Of a DNA stretch of 64,000 bases, positions 1 through 10,300 are shown piece after piece. Each line of letters opens with the position of its first letter. Positions within the stretch are counted from its first letter, which is position 1. The notes below the pieces were generated by a model, which worked only from the letters and a program-made list of their open reading frames with translations, did no database searches and was not told the DNA's origin. This DNA is from Heliocidaris erythrogramma (Eukaryota; Echinodermata; Echinoidea; Camarodonta; Echinometridae): contig CM046853.1 in assembly GCA_025617745.1 (NCBI GenBank), positions 48,972,934 to 49,036,933 of the forward strand, written 5' to 3'. The position numbers and the translations under genes were made by a program.

Positions 1-1240
1 AAACGACAGGGTTAATGTAGGAATTAAACGGATCAAGATCGACATTCCCCTAAACTCAAGTTGCTGTCATTAACCCTAGGACTTCAGCATTAGAGAAAAG
101 TCAGAAAATTTGTGCTCGCAGATGAATCATTACCATTACACACAACTGTTAATTGGGGAAGCTGAATCAGTGTCCAGAAACATAATAAAAAGGAAGAAGA
201 TGATGCTTGATAATGTATTAAGTTAGACTGTACTTTTTTAAAGGGTAATACCAATGTCACAAAATTGTCCTTTTTACGATTTATAGGCGATCCTGGGTTT
301 TAGCGGTCTAAACTTATTTTAGGTTGCTAAGTTCAGCTCGTCTATGCCCTAACCCTAACCCTAACCCTAACCCTAGTTAGCAACCTAAAATAATTTAGAC
401 CGCTAAAACCTAGGATTGCCGATTTATATTATCCCCTTGTTCCCCAAAGTGCTTTTTTTTTGTGCCCCCCCCCCCCTCCCACACACACACACTCTGAAAG
501 ACGCTCCGATCCGCCGCCCCTTCAAGAAAAAGACGGGAAAAAACGCCCTTTGTTTTGTACTCGTTTTGTTAACCGGAAATCTTGTCGTCTGCGGGTCCCA
601 GAGCAACTCAAAACACAGTAGGTGAAATCATTGCTTAATTTTAATTGAAAGACATAAATATAAGGTTTATGCTTTCTCATATTTTATATACGATAAATTA
701 TATTCATGAACAGTAACGTACCGGTATATTTCTTATTTCCGCATTCGAAGCCGGATTGTTCGTGACCCATTGCGCAGTCCCATACGTGTAAATTTATGTC
801 CCGCGCGCTCTCAGTACCTTTGCAAAAAATTGTGCTGCATGCTGTTGTATGTTGAATGTCCATGTTATGATGTTGATGTGCTGCTGATGAAGTATGTTCA
901 TTCATGAGCATCACTGACACAAGTCATACTTAATGTTCAAAAAATTATGAAGATGATGGCCAAATTCATTATTATGCCCAGCCACCATTAAATCCGCCTG
1001 AACAAGTGAATATTTAGTCAAGTTTCTTGTATTTTTATTATTGAAATTCTGATCATTTTCAATGGAATAAATCACTCATAGCTACATTCCTATACTTCGT
1101 GTGTATAATGTAGGCAGTCACACACCTCAACTTTTTAAAACACCACTGCACAAAAGTCACAAACATTCACTCAAAATCGGCATTTAATTTACAAAAACCG
1201 ACCACTAAATATCTAAGAAATACAATAAATTCAACTCACC
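1..1240. other. Intergenic, no gene recognised apart from the foldback element
   Basis: AT-rich sequence. A C-homopolymer followed by a CA run lies at about 465-492, and a CpG-rich patch with a short minus-strand open frame at 700-910. Neither has a recognisable domain, so no gene is called. Confidence 0.5.
281..425. repeat. Foldback element with telomere-like (CCCTAA)n loop
   Basis: The two arms, about 284-332 and 375-420, are near-perfect reverse complements (GGTTTTAGCGGTCTAAA on the left, TTTAGACCGCTAAAACC on the right). Between them, at about 346-375, lie roughly five CCCTAA units. Seen directly. It could be a small foldback transposon that captured telomeric repeats, or an old interstitial telomere repair scar. 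Confidence 0.75.
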
Positions 1241-1630
1241 GATGTTGGAAAAGATATTTCCAAAAATCAAATCCGTAATTTACTGTTGATTCTCGCGAAA
1301 CGAGCTATCGGAGTCATTGTGTACATTTCCTGGTCGCCGCGGGCGCTGACATCTCCCCAAAAGAGTTTTGTCCTTAAAAATTCGGTCCCTACGTGGCATA
1401 CACGGAAAGTCCCGATTTTCTGTGTGCGCGATCGTAAAGATCGCTGTGCGCTTGCGATCCCGAGTTTCTTCGTGGACAAAAATTTTATTGGCCGATTTTA
1501 GTCTAAGACATCGGCAGTATGTAAACAACACGCGATCGCAAAACAAATCGGCGGGGATTTCTCCGGTTTTGGACAAGATTTTGACTTTGGATTTTGCTGA
1601 AAATATCAAAAGTTCTTCCTAACGGCCATT
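1241..1630 (-). other. Possible CpG-rich first exon of a minus-strand gene
   Basis: This stretch is clearly richer in CpG than its surroundings. On the minus strand it holds a 109-codon open frame (1609-1280) without a recognised domain, and it ends at a good splice donor (GGTGAG, GT at 1239-1240). Minus-strand downstream exons would lie outside the window to the left. A promoter or 5' untranslated exon is the simplest reading; protein coding is not supported. Confidence 0.25.
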
Positions 1631-1759
1631 TGAGGTAGGAGTGAGATTTTTAAGGGCGGAATTTGAAAGCAGGTTCGAGACTGAGTCACGTCTTTCGGAT
1701 GGTGACGTTAAAGGTCGGTCCCAGACGTAAATAATCATATCTGATTGATACACGTCTGT

Positions 1760-1790
1760 AAAAACCCAATTACACACACACACACACACG
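1760..1790. repeat. (CA)n microsatellite
   Basis: A run of about nine CA dinucleotides in unremarkable AT-rich DNA. Confidence 0.9.
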
Positions 1791-1961
1791 CAAGGTATTT
1801 AAAATATTTATCTTATATTCCCCCCATACCTTTACTACACGCGACAGAAAATACAAACTATTTTTGCATTTTGTATTCGTAGTGGTCAATATGACCACTA
1901 TTCGTGGTGTGGAATAAATGCTATTGTTAATTCATAACTGAAAAAATATCGGCCAAAATAT

Positions 1962-2070
1962 CAGTCAAGAAGAGCGGGATTCGAACCAGCAAGATTGTAG
2001 AACGTGCGGTGTAGAATAAGGATACTTCGACCATGCAGATTTCTTTACCACTAGACCACGAGCTGTTGAC
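1962..2070 (-). repeat. tRNA-derived SINE head
   Basis: On the minus strand the sequence has a box A-like GTGGTCTAGTGGT (near 2046-2058) and a box B-like GGTTCGAATCCCGC (near 1975-1988). These are RNA polymerase III promoter elements, but they are spaced too far apart for a real tRNA, and no acceptor stem can be paired. It is therefore called a tRNA-derived SINE, not a tRNA gene. Confidence 0.6.
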
Positions 2071-2244
2071 GGTACAGCTCGTTGCTCTTAATACCTCCAC
2101 CATGTCCACTCTATAGAAATTCAGTACCTCTGTTCTGCTCACTGTTTTTTGGATATCCTAGGTAGGATTTTTGCCAATTTGAGGATAACTGGGCATATTA
2201 GCTAATATAGCCAAGATGATAATAATAACACAAAAGTCTTGTTA

Positions 2245-2480
2245 TTGAATTCTTCTTCTTCTTCTTCCTTTTCTTTTTTCTCTTCTTCCTCTTCTTTTTT
2301 CTCTTCTTTTTTCTCTTCTTCCTCTTCTTTTTTTCTCTTCTTCCTCTTCTTTTTTTCTCTTCTTCCTCTTCTTTTTTTCTCTTCTTCCTCTTCTTTTTTT
2401 CTCTTCTTCCTCTTCTTTTTTCCTCTTCTTCCTCTTCTTTTTTCTCGTCTTCTTCTTTCTCTTCTTCCGCCTCTTCTCTG
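2245..2480. repeat. TTC/CTT polypyrimidine minisatellite
   Basis: A pure pyrimidine stretch made of TTC and about 22-nt CTCTTCTTCCTCTTCTTTTT units repeated six or more times. Long open frames on both strands (Lys/Glu-rich or Ser/Phe-rich) are artefacts of this composition. Confidence 0.95.
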
Positions 2481-2594
2481 ATAAAGAAATCCACAAGCAT
2501 ACCTCCAGTTAAAATTCCCTCATGGATGCATTCGAGGAATATTTAGGACAGATATCCAGGATCCCAGATTTCTTTGTGTATGAATCATATCATT

Positions 2595-2895
2595 ATTATC
2601 ACCGGTGACGTATCTAGTGGATACGTCACCGGACTGTGGATCTCATGGTTTGCGGTTCGAGTCCCGCCGCGGCACTAATGTCCTTTGGCAAGACATTAAT
2701 CTACATTTGCCACTCTCTACCCAGGTGTAGTAAATGGGTACCCGGTAGGAATTTATTCCTTGAAATGCTGTGAGCACCGAATTCGGTAGCCTAGCTACAG
2801 CCGGGGTAATAATACTTCGGCGCTTAGAAACATTTGTATTAAGCGCATTATAAATGCAATGTATTATTATTATTATTATTATTATTATCTACCTG
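2595..2895 (+). repeat. tRNA-derived SINE, nearly full length
   Basis: It has a tRNA-like head (box B GGTTCGAGTCCCGCC near 2656-2670), then a body with CCACTCTCTACCCAGGTG, GGGTACCCGGTAGGAAT and AGCCTAGCTACAGCCGGGG, and ends in a (TTA)n tail at about 2862-2888. Copies of the body recur at 6.76, 12.98, 17.9, 49.9 and 56.0 kb. This copy is uninterrupted and serves as the reference for the insertion sites described elsewhere. Confidence 0.85.
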
Positions 2896-3293
2896 CACAT
2901 TGTTTTATTACATTAAGGTATATCACATAGTTCTATTTAGAAGATTTTAATGGAACGGTTTTCCCAATTTAACCCCTTGCTTTTGTCTTTTTTCTTTTGT
3001 AAGACTTACGGCTAACAACCAAAGTTGATTTATATGTTTGAAGTGTTTTAAGATCGAGATTGAGGTGATCACCTTTTTTCTCTTTCTTTTTTACTTTGCC
3101 AATTTTTATGGAATATTGTGCTCCCTCTTACAAAATCCTGGATCCACCCTTGCCTTTGATGTGCATAATTTTAAAATTTTTTATTATTTTTTTCGTTTGT
3201 TTTGTCTTTGATTTCTAACGATGTTTAATTTGTCTATTCTGTAAAATTATACAGATTACATTTCATTTAATTTCCTATTGCTTTCTTTCCCAG

Positions 3294-3412
3294 GGCGGTC
3301 TGTCAGCAATACTTGGTTACCCTTAGAGTTCTGAAGGACATTTAGTGGGAATTTTTATATCGCAATTGAAATATTGTACTCCAATTCAATGATGACCAAG
3401 TAGAAGAGAAAG
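3294..3412 (+). other. Candidate 5' non-coding exon
   Basis: The segment is bounded by a strong acceptor (CTTTCTTTCCCAG, AG at 3292-3293) and a plausible donor (AAAG|GTATGA, GT at 3413). It contains only a very short ATG frame (ATGATGACCAAGTAG). It could be an untranslated leader exon of the M13 protease gene, whose first coding exon begins near 7.4 kb, but nothing in the sequence proves that link. Confidence 0.3.
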
Positions 3413-4424
3413 GTATGAATTCATCTTTTTGTTTCTTCATTAGAGCAATCTTTTTCCACTACATGTCTAAAGTAACAATGTATCGCTTTTAATATTTCAT
3501 CTTCAAGAGACATTTTTTCATCTCAGAATGACCTTTTTTAACCAGAAAGCAGAAAGAGACTTCAGACTTGTGCTTTTACTAGTTATAGCGAGTTACAGTA
3601 TAAACACCATGATACACATTTCAGAAGAAGAAAAAGACACTCAGCTATTTAGGTATTGAATACTTCCATTAATTATAAGTTGAATGCATTACACAATATC
3701 CACTTTTAACCCCCTGGACATTTTCTGAATGATTACACAATGCATGATGTTATAGCTAGATGCCACTTTTGTGGCTATTGATATTCAAGAAACTTGCAGG
3801 TATTTTGATTAGATCAAAATGGGAGTTTTGCAATATTGTGCAAAGACTATTGCTAATAAATAAAATTTACTGTTAGCTCAGCACTGAACTATGAAATAGA
3901 ATATAGACACTGCTTTTATCAACCATGACATCTTACTGTACTCAATTTCAGCAATTCATGATGTTTCTTTTGCTTTTTTTGATAAGGCTTTTATACTGCA
4001 CATGGTAGAAATACCAACAGCTGGTGATGACTAAAAAAATCCCACTGTGTTTACTTACTGGTAGTTGTGCCAGGTGTATGAGATTGTGGTAAATGTAGCT
4101 TGTAGTATTAATCTAATTACAGTCATGTACATGTAATTTTGCCATTGGTGGATTGTAGGGGGTTGATTTGAGGCCAAGTTCAATTGCATTGGAGTTAGAC
4201 AATTTAATAAAAAATGGATGGATGTGTGGTGGAGTTTTTGTGTACAGGTATTTTCATCATAGTATGTTTGTAAAAGTGTAAATGTACAAACATTATAAAA
4301 ACATGACGAACAAAGAGAGTGGTCAGAAAAGTTCATGGTGACATTGAGCTTTTATTAATTATATCTTTTTTGTACATGTATTTGAGTCACTGGCCTGTAG
4401 ACCAGTTTTCGTAAGTTGTATTAG

Positions 4425-4558
4425 AGGAGGAGGAGGAGGAGGAGCGATAAAGCAGAGAGAGAGATGAGAGAAGGGAGAGTGATAAAGAGACAGAAATATA
4501 CATAAAGAGAGAGGGAAAGAGAGAGAGAGAGAGGGGGGGGGGGGGAGGGAGAGAGATT
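4425..4558. repeat. GAG/GA purine microsatellite with G run
   Basis: A (GGA)n block is followed by (GA)n and a G homopolymer of about 13 nt. Simple repeat. Confidence 0.95.
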
Positions 4559-5089
4559 GTGTGTCAAAATTACCAGCATAATTGTGAAATTATGTAGAAC
4601 ATGATATTACTGTGAGTAGGTGGCAGTGATTTATAAATGAGCTTATACTATGCTGGTACACATAGAACAGGCCATGTAGTGTAAGCTTGGCACACACACA
4701 AGTAACCTAGAGGGCATGTATATTCCTTTCATTGTGGCATGTAATTTGTTATATTTCGTACAAGAAATATCCATGAGACATCTGATGATGATGATGCATA
4801 TAAAATTTGGTACAAACATTTAAAAAAATATTTGTACCAAAGTATGAAATGTCTTTCATACGTGCAAAACAGTGTTTTGGGTTGAACTGTAATTGGTGTT
4901 CTCTATGAAGTAATATGTTAAACACAGTTTTTGTGGAATTGGGTAGAATTTTTTTTTTTAATTTTCAGGTATGATAAAATCTTATTCTGAAATGAATTTT
5001 AACCACTTCTACAACCATTTTTTCTTTGAACATTAAAAACTGAAGTCTTGATGATATCCAGATGTATAGTTGTATTAATTCATTAAATT

Positions 5090-5310
5090 GATTAAAGATA
5101 AAGTTGAGTTCTGGTCATGCGATTACATTGTGAAAGAATCTGTCTCAAAGCAATTGGGAAAGGTTGAACATGTCTACATAATAATTGGTGTAGGCTATAG
5201 TGTGAGGTTTTGGAATCATCAGAATGATAAGAAATTGACCCAGTCTCGCCAAGCACAGGCACTGCACAAAGAAATGGATATGTACATTGTCACTACTGGC
5301 ACTCTCTAAC
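5090..5310 (+). repeat. Interspersed repeat (uninterrupted copy)
   Basis: AAAGTTGAGTTCTGG and GTCTCAAAGCAATTGG recur at 51.20-51.34 kb. That second copy resumes at about 51.95 kb after a TTAA foldback element, whereas this copy runs straight through the corresponding point (near 5235). A 73-codon open frame here is not conserved in the other copy and is not called. Confidence 0.7.
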
Positions 5311-5599
5311 AGAATTAAAGTTTCACAAATTTGTTTTAAGTTGAATGGAAGAATATGTAATAATTCCGTTTATTGAATCAATCAAATTCTTGATCAACCA
5401 TCAGTTATATTTTGTATCAATAAAGCAACTACTAATATACATCTCAGCAAAAGTTTATGTTTTGTGTTTGCTTTGTTTTGTTTTCGTTAATACAGCAGGA
5501 CAAAAAAACAAAATTAATAATAATACATACAAGGAATAGATAAATCAAGTTCCATTCGGTGGTAGTTTTCAATCTGAAATAAACGGGCCGAGTGTTCCT

Positions 5600-5840
5600 C
5601 GAAGAGTATCTGTCCATAAACCAACTATGTGCTAAACCGATGCCAGCCTCGTAGTCGTCGTGACGTAACCTTGAGCCTTTCACGGCGCACTTGTCCGCCT
5701 TACGTAGTATGCCCTTGTCCCGTCCTTCAGCTGATGGGCTCAAAACGTCCTGTTTGCCACGCTGGTGCATATGACGTCATTTCCGGTTCTGGGTCATACC
5801 CCAGGATGCGACTGTATGATTTAAAATGGTTTTATTTAAA
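5600..5840. promoter_or_regulatory. CpG-rich promoter-like patch with CRE and ETS motifs
   Basis: In otherwise CpG-poor DNA this patch has many CpGs, a half CRE (GTGACGTAA near 5659), a full palindromic CRE (TGACGTCA near 5772) and an adjacent ETS core (TTTCCGG). Such patches often mark promoters and may be bidirectional. It could drive the M13 gene or an unidentified minus-strand transcript. No TATA box or coding start was assigned. Confidence 0.35.
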
Positions 5841-6164
5841 ACTTGCCACCATATCGAGGTTGTACACGAAAATGCTTAAAATATTCACCAAACAGCAATT
5901 ATAAAACATTCGATATATCATTAAGCATTACAAAAAACAAAAACGGGATGAAAACTAGATACCTCCTACAGATATTTTAATGTCAAAATTGGAACTATGG
6001 CGGAACAAATCAGATTGTTATGCATTTATTATATTCCTTAATTTATCCGTTATTTTAAAATCCATTACTAGAGTCATAGTTTTATCTTTCCCTGACTATC
6101 GTGTCTAATCTAATTGAAGTTAGTCTAATACATGCACAAGGTTATGTTGCATTATTCAATAAGT

Positions 6165-6350
6165 TTACTTACGTCTATCTCCATGCAATATCAAAAACTT
6201 GGCCAGAATCTTGCGAAAGGTAGTAGTGCTGGGTGGAGGGCGTAATCTGGTGCCTAAAAGATGTTCAAAAACATCTCCAAAACATAAATACGAAAAGAAG
6301 ATTTTCCTGTGTGTATAAAAACCCAAACTTGGTGGCCATCCACAATTCAC
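6165..6350 (-). other. Possible minus-strand exon ending in a consensus donor
   Basis: On the minus strand a 61-codon open frame runs into a consensus donor (GATAGAC|GTAAGT, GT at about 6172-6173). No domain is recognised, and no convincing downstream exon was found toward lower coordinates. It could be the first exon of a transcript starting in the moderately CpG-rich stretch 6.35-6.5 kb, or chance. Confidence 0.25.
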
Positions 6351-6754
6351 AACTCACTTTCACACCCTTCACGCTCCAAGTCAAAATGTGCACTAACTCT
6401 CACTCACTACGTACACGCTATAGCGCGATTGCATGTCCCCGACATAGCATCAATTTTGCGCTCGACTGCGTACGTCGCATTCATTACATTCCGCTATCTG
6501 ATCACGAGTACGATCCGCATTTGACATACATGTATGGGACTGCATACACATGTGGCATGGATGTTTGGCCCAAATACCTTGTACATTTCTCGTCATATTT
6601 TGAATATGAGGGCATTTGAAGAGCAATCCTTTTCAAGGAACATTTCTACTATGATGTTCTTCCAAACTAACATGAAAGGAATGAGAAAGCTCATAAATTA
6701 TTTTTGACCTTTACCCCAGAACTCGACCTTCTCTTTAAACTCTTGACTGGAGAT

Positions 6755-7060
6755 GCAAAGGTTGTGTTTCAAGCCCCAGCATGGCACTAAAGCCCTTTGT
6801 GAAGACATTGTCCATTTGCCCCTCTCATCCAGGTGCAGCAGTAAATAAGCACCTGGGGAGCGTTTCATCAAGCATTTTGTCAGTGATTTTTATTGACAAA
6901 TTTGCTCTCAGCCAATCAGAGGTAAGGATTTCAGTAGCTTGTAACAGTTGTCAGTAAAAATCACTTACAAAATGCTTGATGAAATGCTCCCCTGGTTGGA
7001 AGAAATTTCTTGAATACTAAGATCTCTGAAATCTGTAGCATCTAAAGACAGGGTCATATT
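6755..7060 (+). repeat. tRNA-derived SINE split by a MITE
   Basis: SINE body motifs (GGCACTAAAGCC, TCATCCAGGTG, GTAAATAAGCACCTGG) stop at 6854. They resume at 6993 with GGTTGGAAGAAATTTCTTGAA, which matches the continuation of the intact copy at 2.75 kb. The 138-bp interruption is the MITE listed separately. Confidence 0.75.
6855..6992. mobile_element. MITE family A, copy 1
   Basis: A 138-bp inverted-repeat element beginning GGGGAGCGTTTCATCAAGC and ending with its reverse complement. The middle (CTCTCAGCCAATCAGAGGTAA) is oriented opposite to other copies. The flanks read ..CTG and CTG.., a possible 3-bp target duplication. No coding capacity. Other copies: 45435, 52663, 52830 (partial) and 61564. 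Confidence 0.85.
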
Positions 7061-7399
7061 AGCCTGATTGGTTAAGAGTAGGCATTTTGTCCATCTGTGA
7101 CATTGATTATTTTATTGAATTTAAACTCGTTCAGTGATCACTGTGAAATATAAAATAGCTTTCTTCAATTAATTGCTTATTTTCTACTGGCTTTCAAACT
7201 TTCAAAATTTTTCAAATGTCCTGTCTGTGTCTAGAACCCATCAGGCCTATCAAGGCCTTGAGCATTGCATGATTAATAAAACTTTTATTTGGAAAAATAT
7301 ATGTGTATTATTATTTCTACTTCTGAAACCGAGTTTGTTTATTTATTTTTGTTTAAAGTTTAACGGCAAGTACTATTACAGTGTGAAAGCATCTGTCAG

Positions 7400-10300
7400 A
7401 TGGAAAGATGGAAAGAGAATGGTGGCAACTTCTGGAGGAGGAACAACAACATAATCACCATGACAACACAAGAAGAAAAAGATGCAGGTCAGCCAATGCT
7501 GGCATGGACAGAGGATCAGGAAGACGATTATTATCTGAGTGAGTATATTGTTTCCTAATCATCTCAATAAATCTTTTGTGCAAAAAATCTTTAGTTTTGT
7601 CATGATCACCTTCTTTCTCCATTTACAAGTTACACAAAATGCTGTCCTGCTTATGTGCTACTACTACTGCTTGCCACGAAAGCATATAAACAAATGGATA
7701 AAAATATATTTCCCTCTATTCATAAATCAGAGTAAAGCTACAAATGCTAGAATTAAGGGAAAGAGTAACATTCATATATTTTTATCTATTTTCTCTAAGC
7801 TGAAAAATCATAAATCAAGCTTTTCTTGTAAACAAGTATGACGCTTTTATGTCAAGGTCACATAAGTCACAATATAGCCTTCTACTTATCTTATTACAAA
7901 CTTTCAGTCACTGTACAGATCTTAAAGACCTTCGTTGTTGACCTATATTTTCCCTATAAATCATTTCCAGTGTTGGGATATGCATGTATATATTTTCATC
8001 AGAAAACTTCGGAAAGTCAGAGGGAAAGTGGAAGAGTACCTCATTTGAAGGTAGTCGCTCTCATGCATCGCAGATATTTTTACCGAGGTAATCCTTTCCA
8101 TCTTTTGTAAATCTGTGAATGATGTCTACTTATCATTGCATTATAGACCTATAACAATCTTGTCGGTCTCCTCAAAGTATATGTTTGAAATCAATTTCAC
8201 CATTGTATCCATAATGGTGCAACAGTTTTGTTTTTTTAAACATTTCTATATTTTTGTTTTGACAAATTCAGCACCTACTTTGAGGCACGCTGTAGCAAAA
8301 GAGAAGAAACAGGACCGCTGTTTAGCCATCATGACACTTGCAGCGTTCATTCTTCTCATCTTGATCGGCATCTGGATAATACTTCTCACGTCCAGGCACT
8401 ATGTGGTAAGTTATGTAATGAAGGGAGAAAGTGTGAAAAGATAGAATATCATTGCACACTAGCTGTTTCAGTGTAAGAAAAAGAAATACTTATTTGTTCA
8501 CGGGAGCTATATTTTTCATTTGGTATTGTAAAAGTGACATTTTGTGCAATGAATTATTGTTTTTTGTTGTTGGTTTTTTTTTATCAGAGCTCTTTTAGAG
8601 TTTTTCATTGCAATTTTGGAGCTTGCTAGATCTCGATCACTCACAGCTACCATGATTTTTCTTCCTTTTACCGAGTTGTTTAAACTCACTGGTTGTTTAT
8701 CAAGTCTTCAGAGATGATTTCATCTTCAATGTACATATATTTACAGGGGGTATCATCCCAAGTTATTATGGGTTAACCCTCTCGTTACCACAAGACTAAA
8801 ATGCTATTCACTTTGTACATAGTGTTGTTGACTTTGGTCCTGACATGGTTAAGGAATGTTATATGAAATTAGATATCAGAAATGATTAGATATTGGGGTT
8901 ATAATTGTATTGATTTGTCTCCTGGTGAATGGTCAAAGTTGTCAAAGCATGATAGCATCATGTTTCTGTTGCTTTAAAACAGATATAATTTAATTCAGCA
9001 CAATCATACTTCTTCTGTGTTTAATAGTCTTTTGCACGTGATTGCCCTTCTGTACTTCATTCAAATTGTTTAAATGATTGTTTTTATATCTTCCACCCAA
9101 GCCTACACCCCTCCCCCCAATCCTCCCCAGTACATGTACTGATTCAACTACCCTTTATAAAGAATGCATATAGTAATTATGATAATGAGTATTGCATCAC
9201 CTTTTTATTGACTTTTTCTACAGAAGGCATGCTCAATATGTGATTCCGTAGAGAATGCCATGAACCTCAGCGTAGATCCTTGTCAGGACTTCTATGAGTA
9301 TTCCTGTGGTAACTGGGTAGCCAATGTGAAGGTACCACAGGGTTACTCCAAGTGGGGAACGTTTGGAGAGGTCTACAGCCAGAATCAAGATTTACTCTTC
9401 AAGGTAAGTAATGGAAATTACTGGTTGGACCAAATCACACTATCTTTGGTGATGTTTTAGTGCCTTTTCAATATTTAAAAAAAAAAAATTATCTGTTGCG
9501 AGAAAGAATCATTAAAATAAAACATTGTATGAATTGATTAAAGATTAGTTAAATACATCTCTAAATCCATATTACAGTAGACATGACCTGCAGTTTGGAC
9601 ATTTGATAGCAGGTTTTAAACTGTTCAGGGAATATTAATCATAATGATAGAACAGTTTTGTAGAGCACATTATACCTTTGAAAAGGTTCTCAACCAGTTA
9701 AGGAGACAATATGGAGACAAACAAATAGGGAAAGCTGCAGGATAATATTATGACATACGTTGTAAGAATATTGATCAATTAAAGTGTAGATACGTTTTCA
9801 GAGCAGTAAGTATATGTATTTCATTTTGGAATGAAACAGATATGTAACCCCTTTAATGTATAGTAAGTTCAAATTTGATTTTTGTTGAGCATGCTATACT
9901 GCATCTCCTTCTATGAACTGCAGATGACAGGATAAAATTCTGAAGTTAAAATCCTGTATAGAATATATGCAAATTAGAAAGGGATATTTTTGTGGAGTCT
10001 CACTTATTCATTGTCTTCCAGAATGTTGCAGATAGTGTTTTTCAAGACTATGTGTTTGCATTCTTATAGAATTCACATTTTCAAATCCTGTTCGATTGAA
10101 GTTCGTCTAGCTCCTAACCCCATAATTTTATTGCATTAAAATGAACAAAAAGGTATGCCATCAGCATAATCAAAAGTAATTTGCTGCAAAATATCAAATG
10201 CCAGGAATTTTAGAAATGAGAATAAGCTTTAAAATCCTTAAATTGGCAACACATTGAGAAATTCAAAATCATTGTTTTTTTATCGAAATTGCCCATTTTT

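Noticed and set aside
1962-2070. Possible tRNA gene on the minus strand
   Set aside because: Boxes A and B are present, but they are about 70 nt apart, the loop region is too long and no acceptor stem pairs; it is a SINE.
2198-2500. 100-aa Lys/Glu-rich minus-strand frame and Ser/Phe-rich plus-strand frame
   Set aside because: Translation of a TTC/CTT simple repeat.
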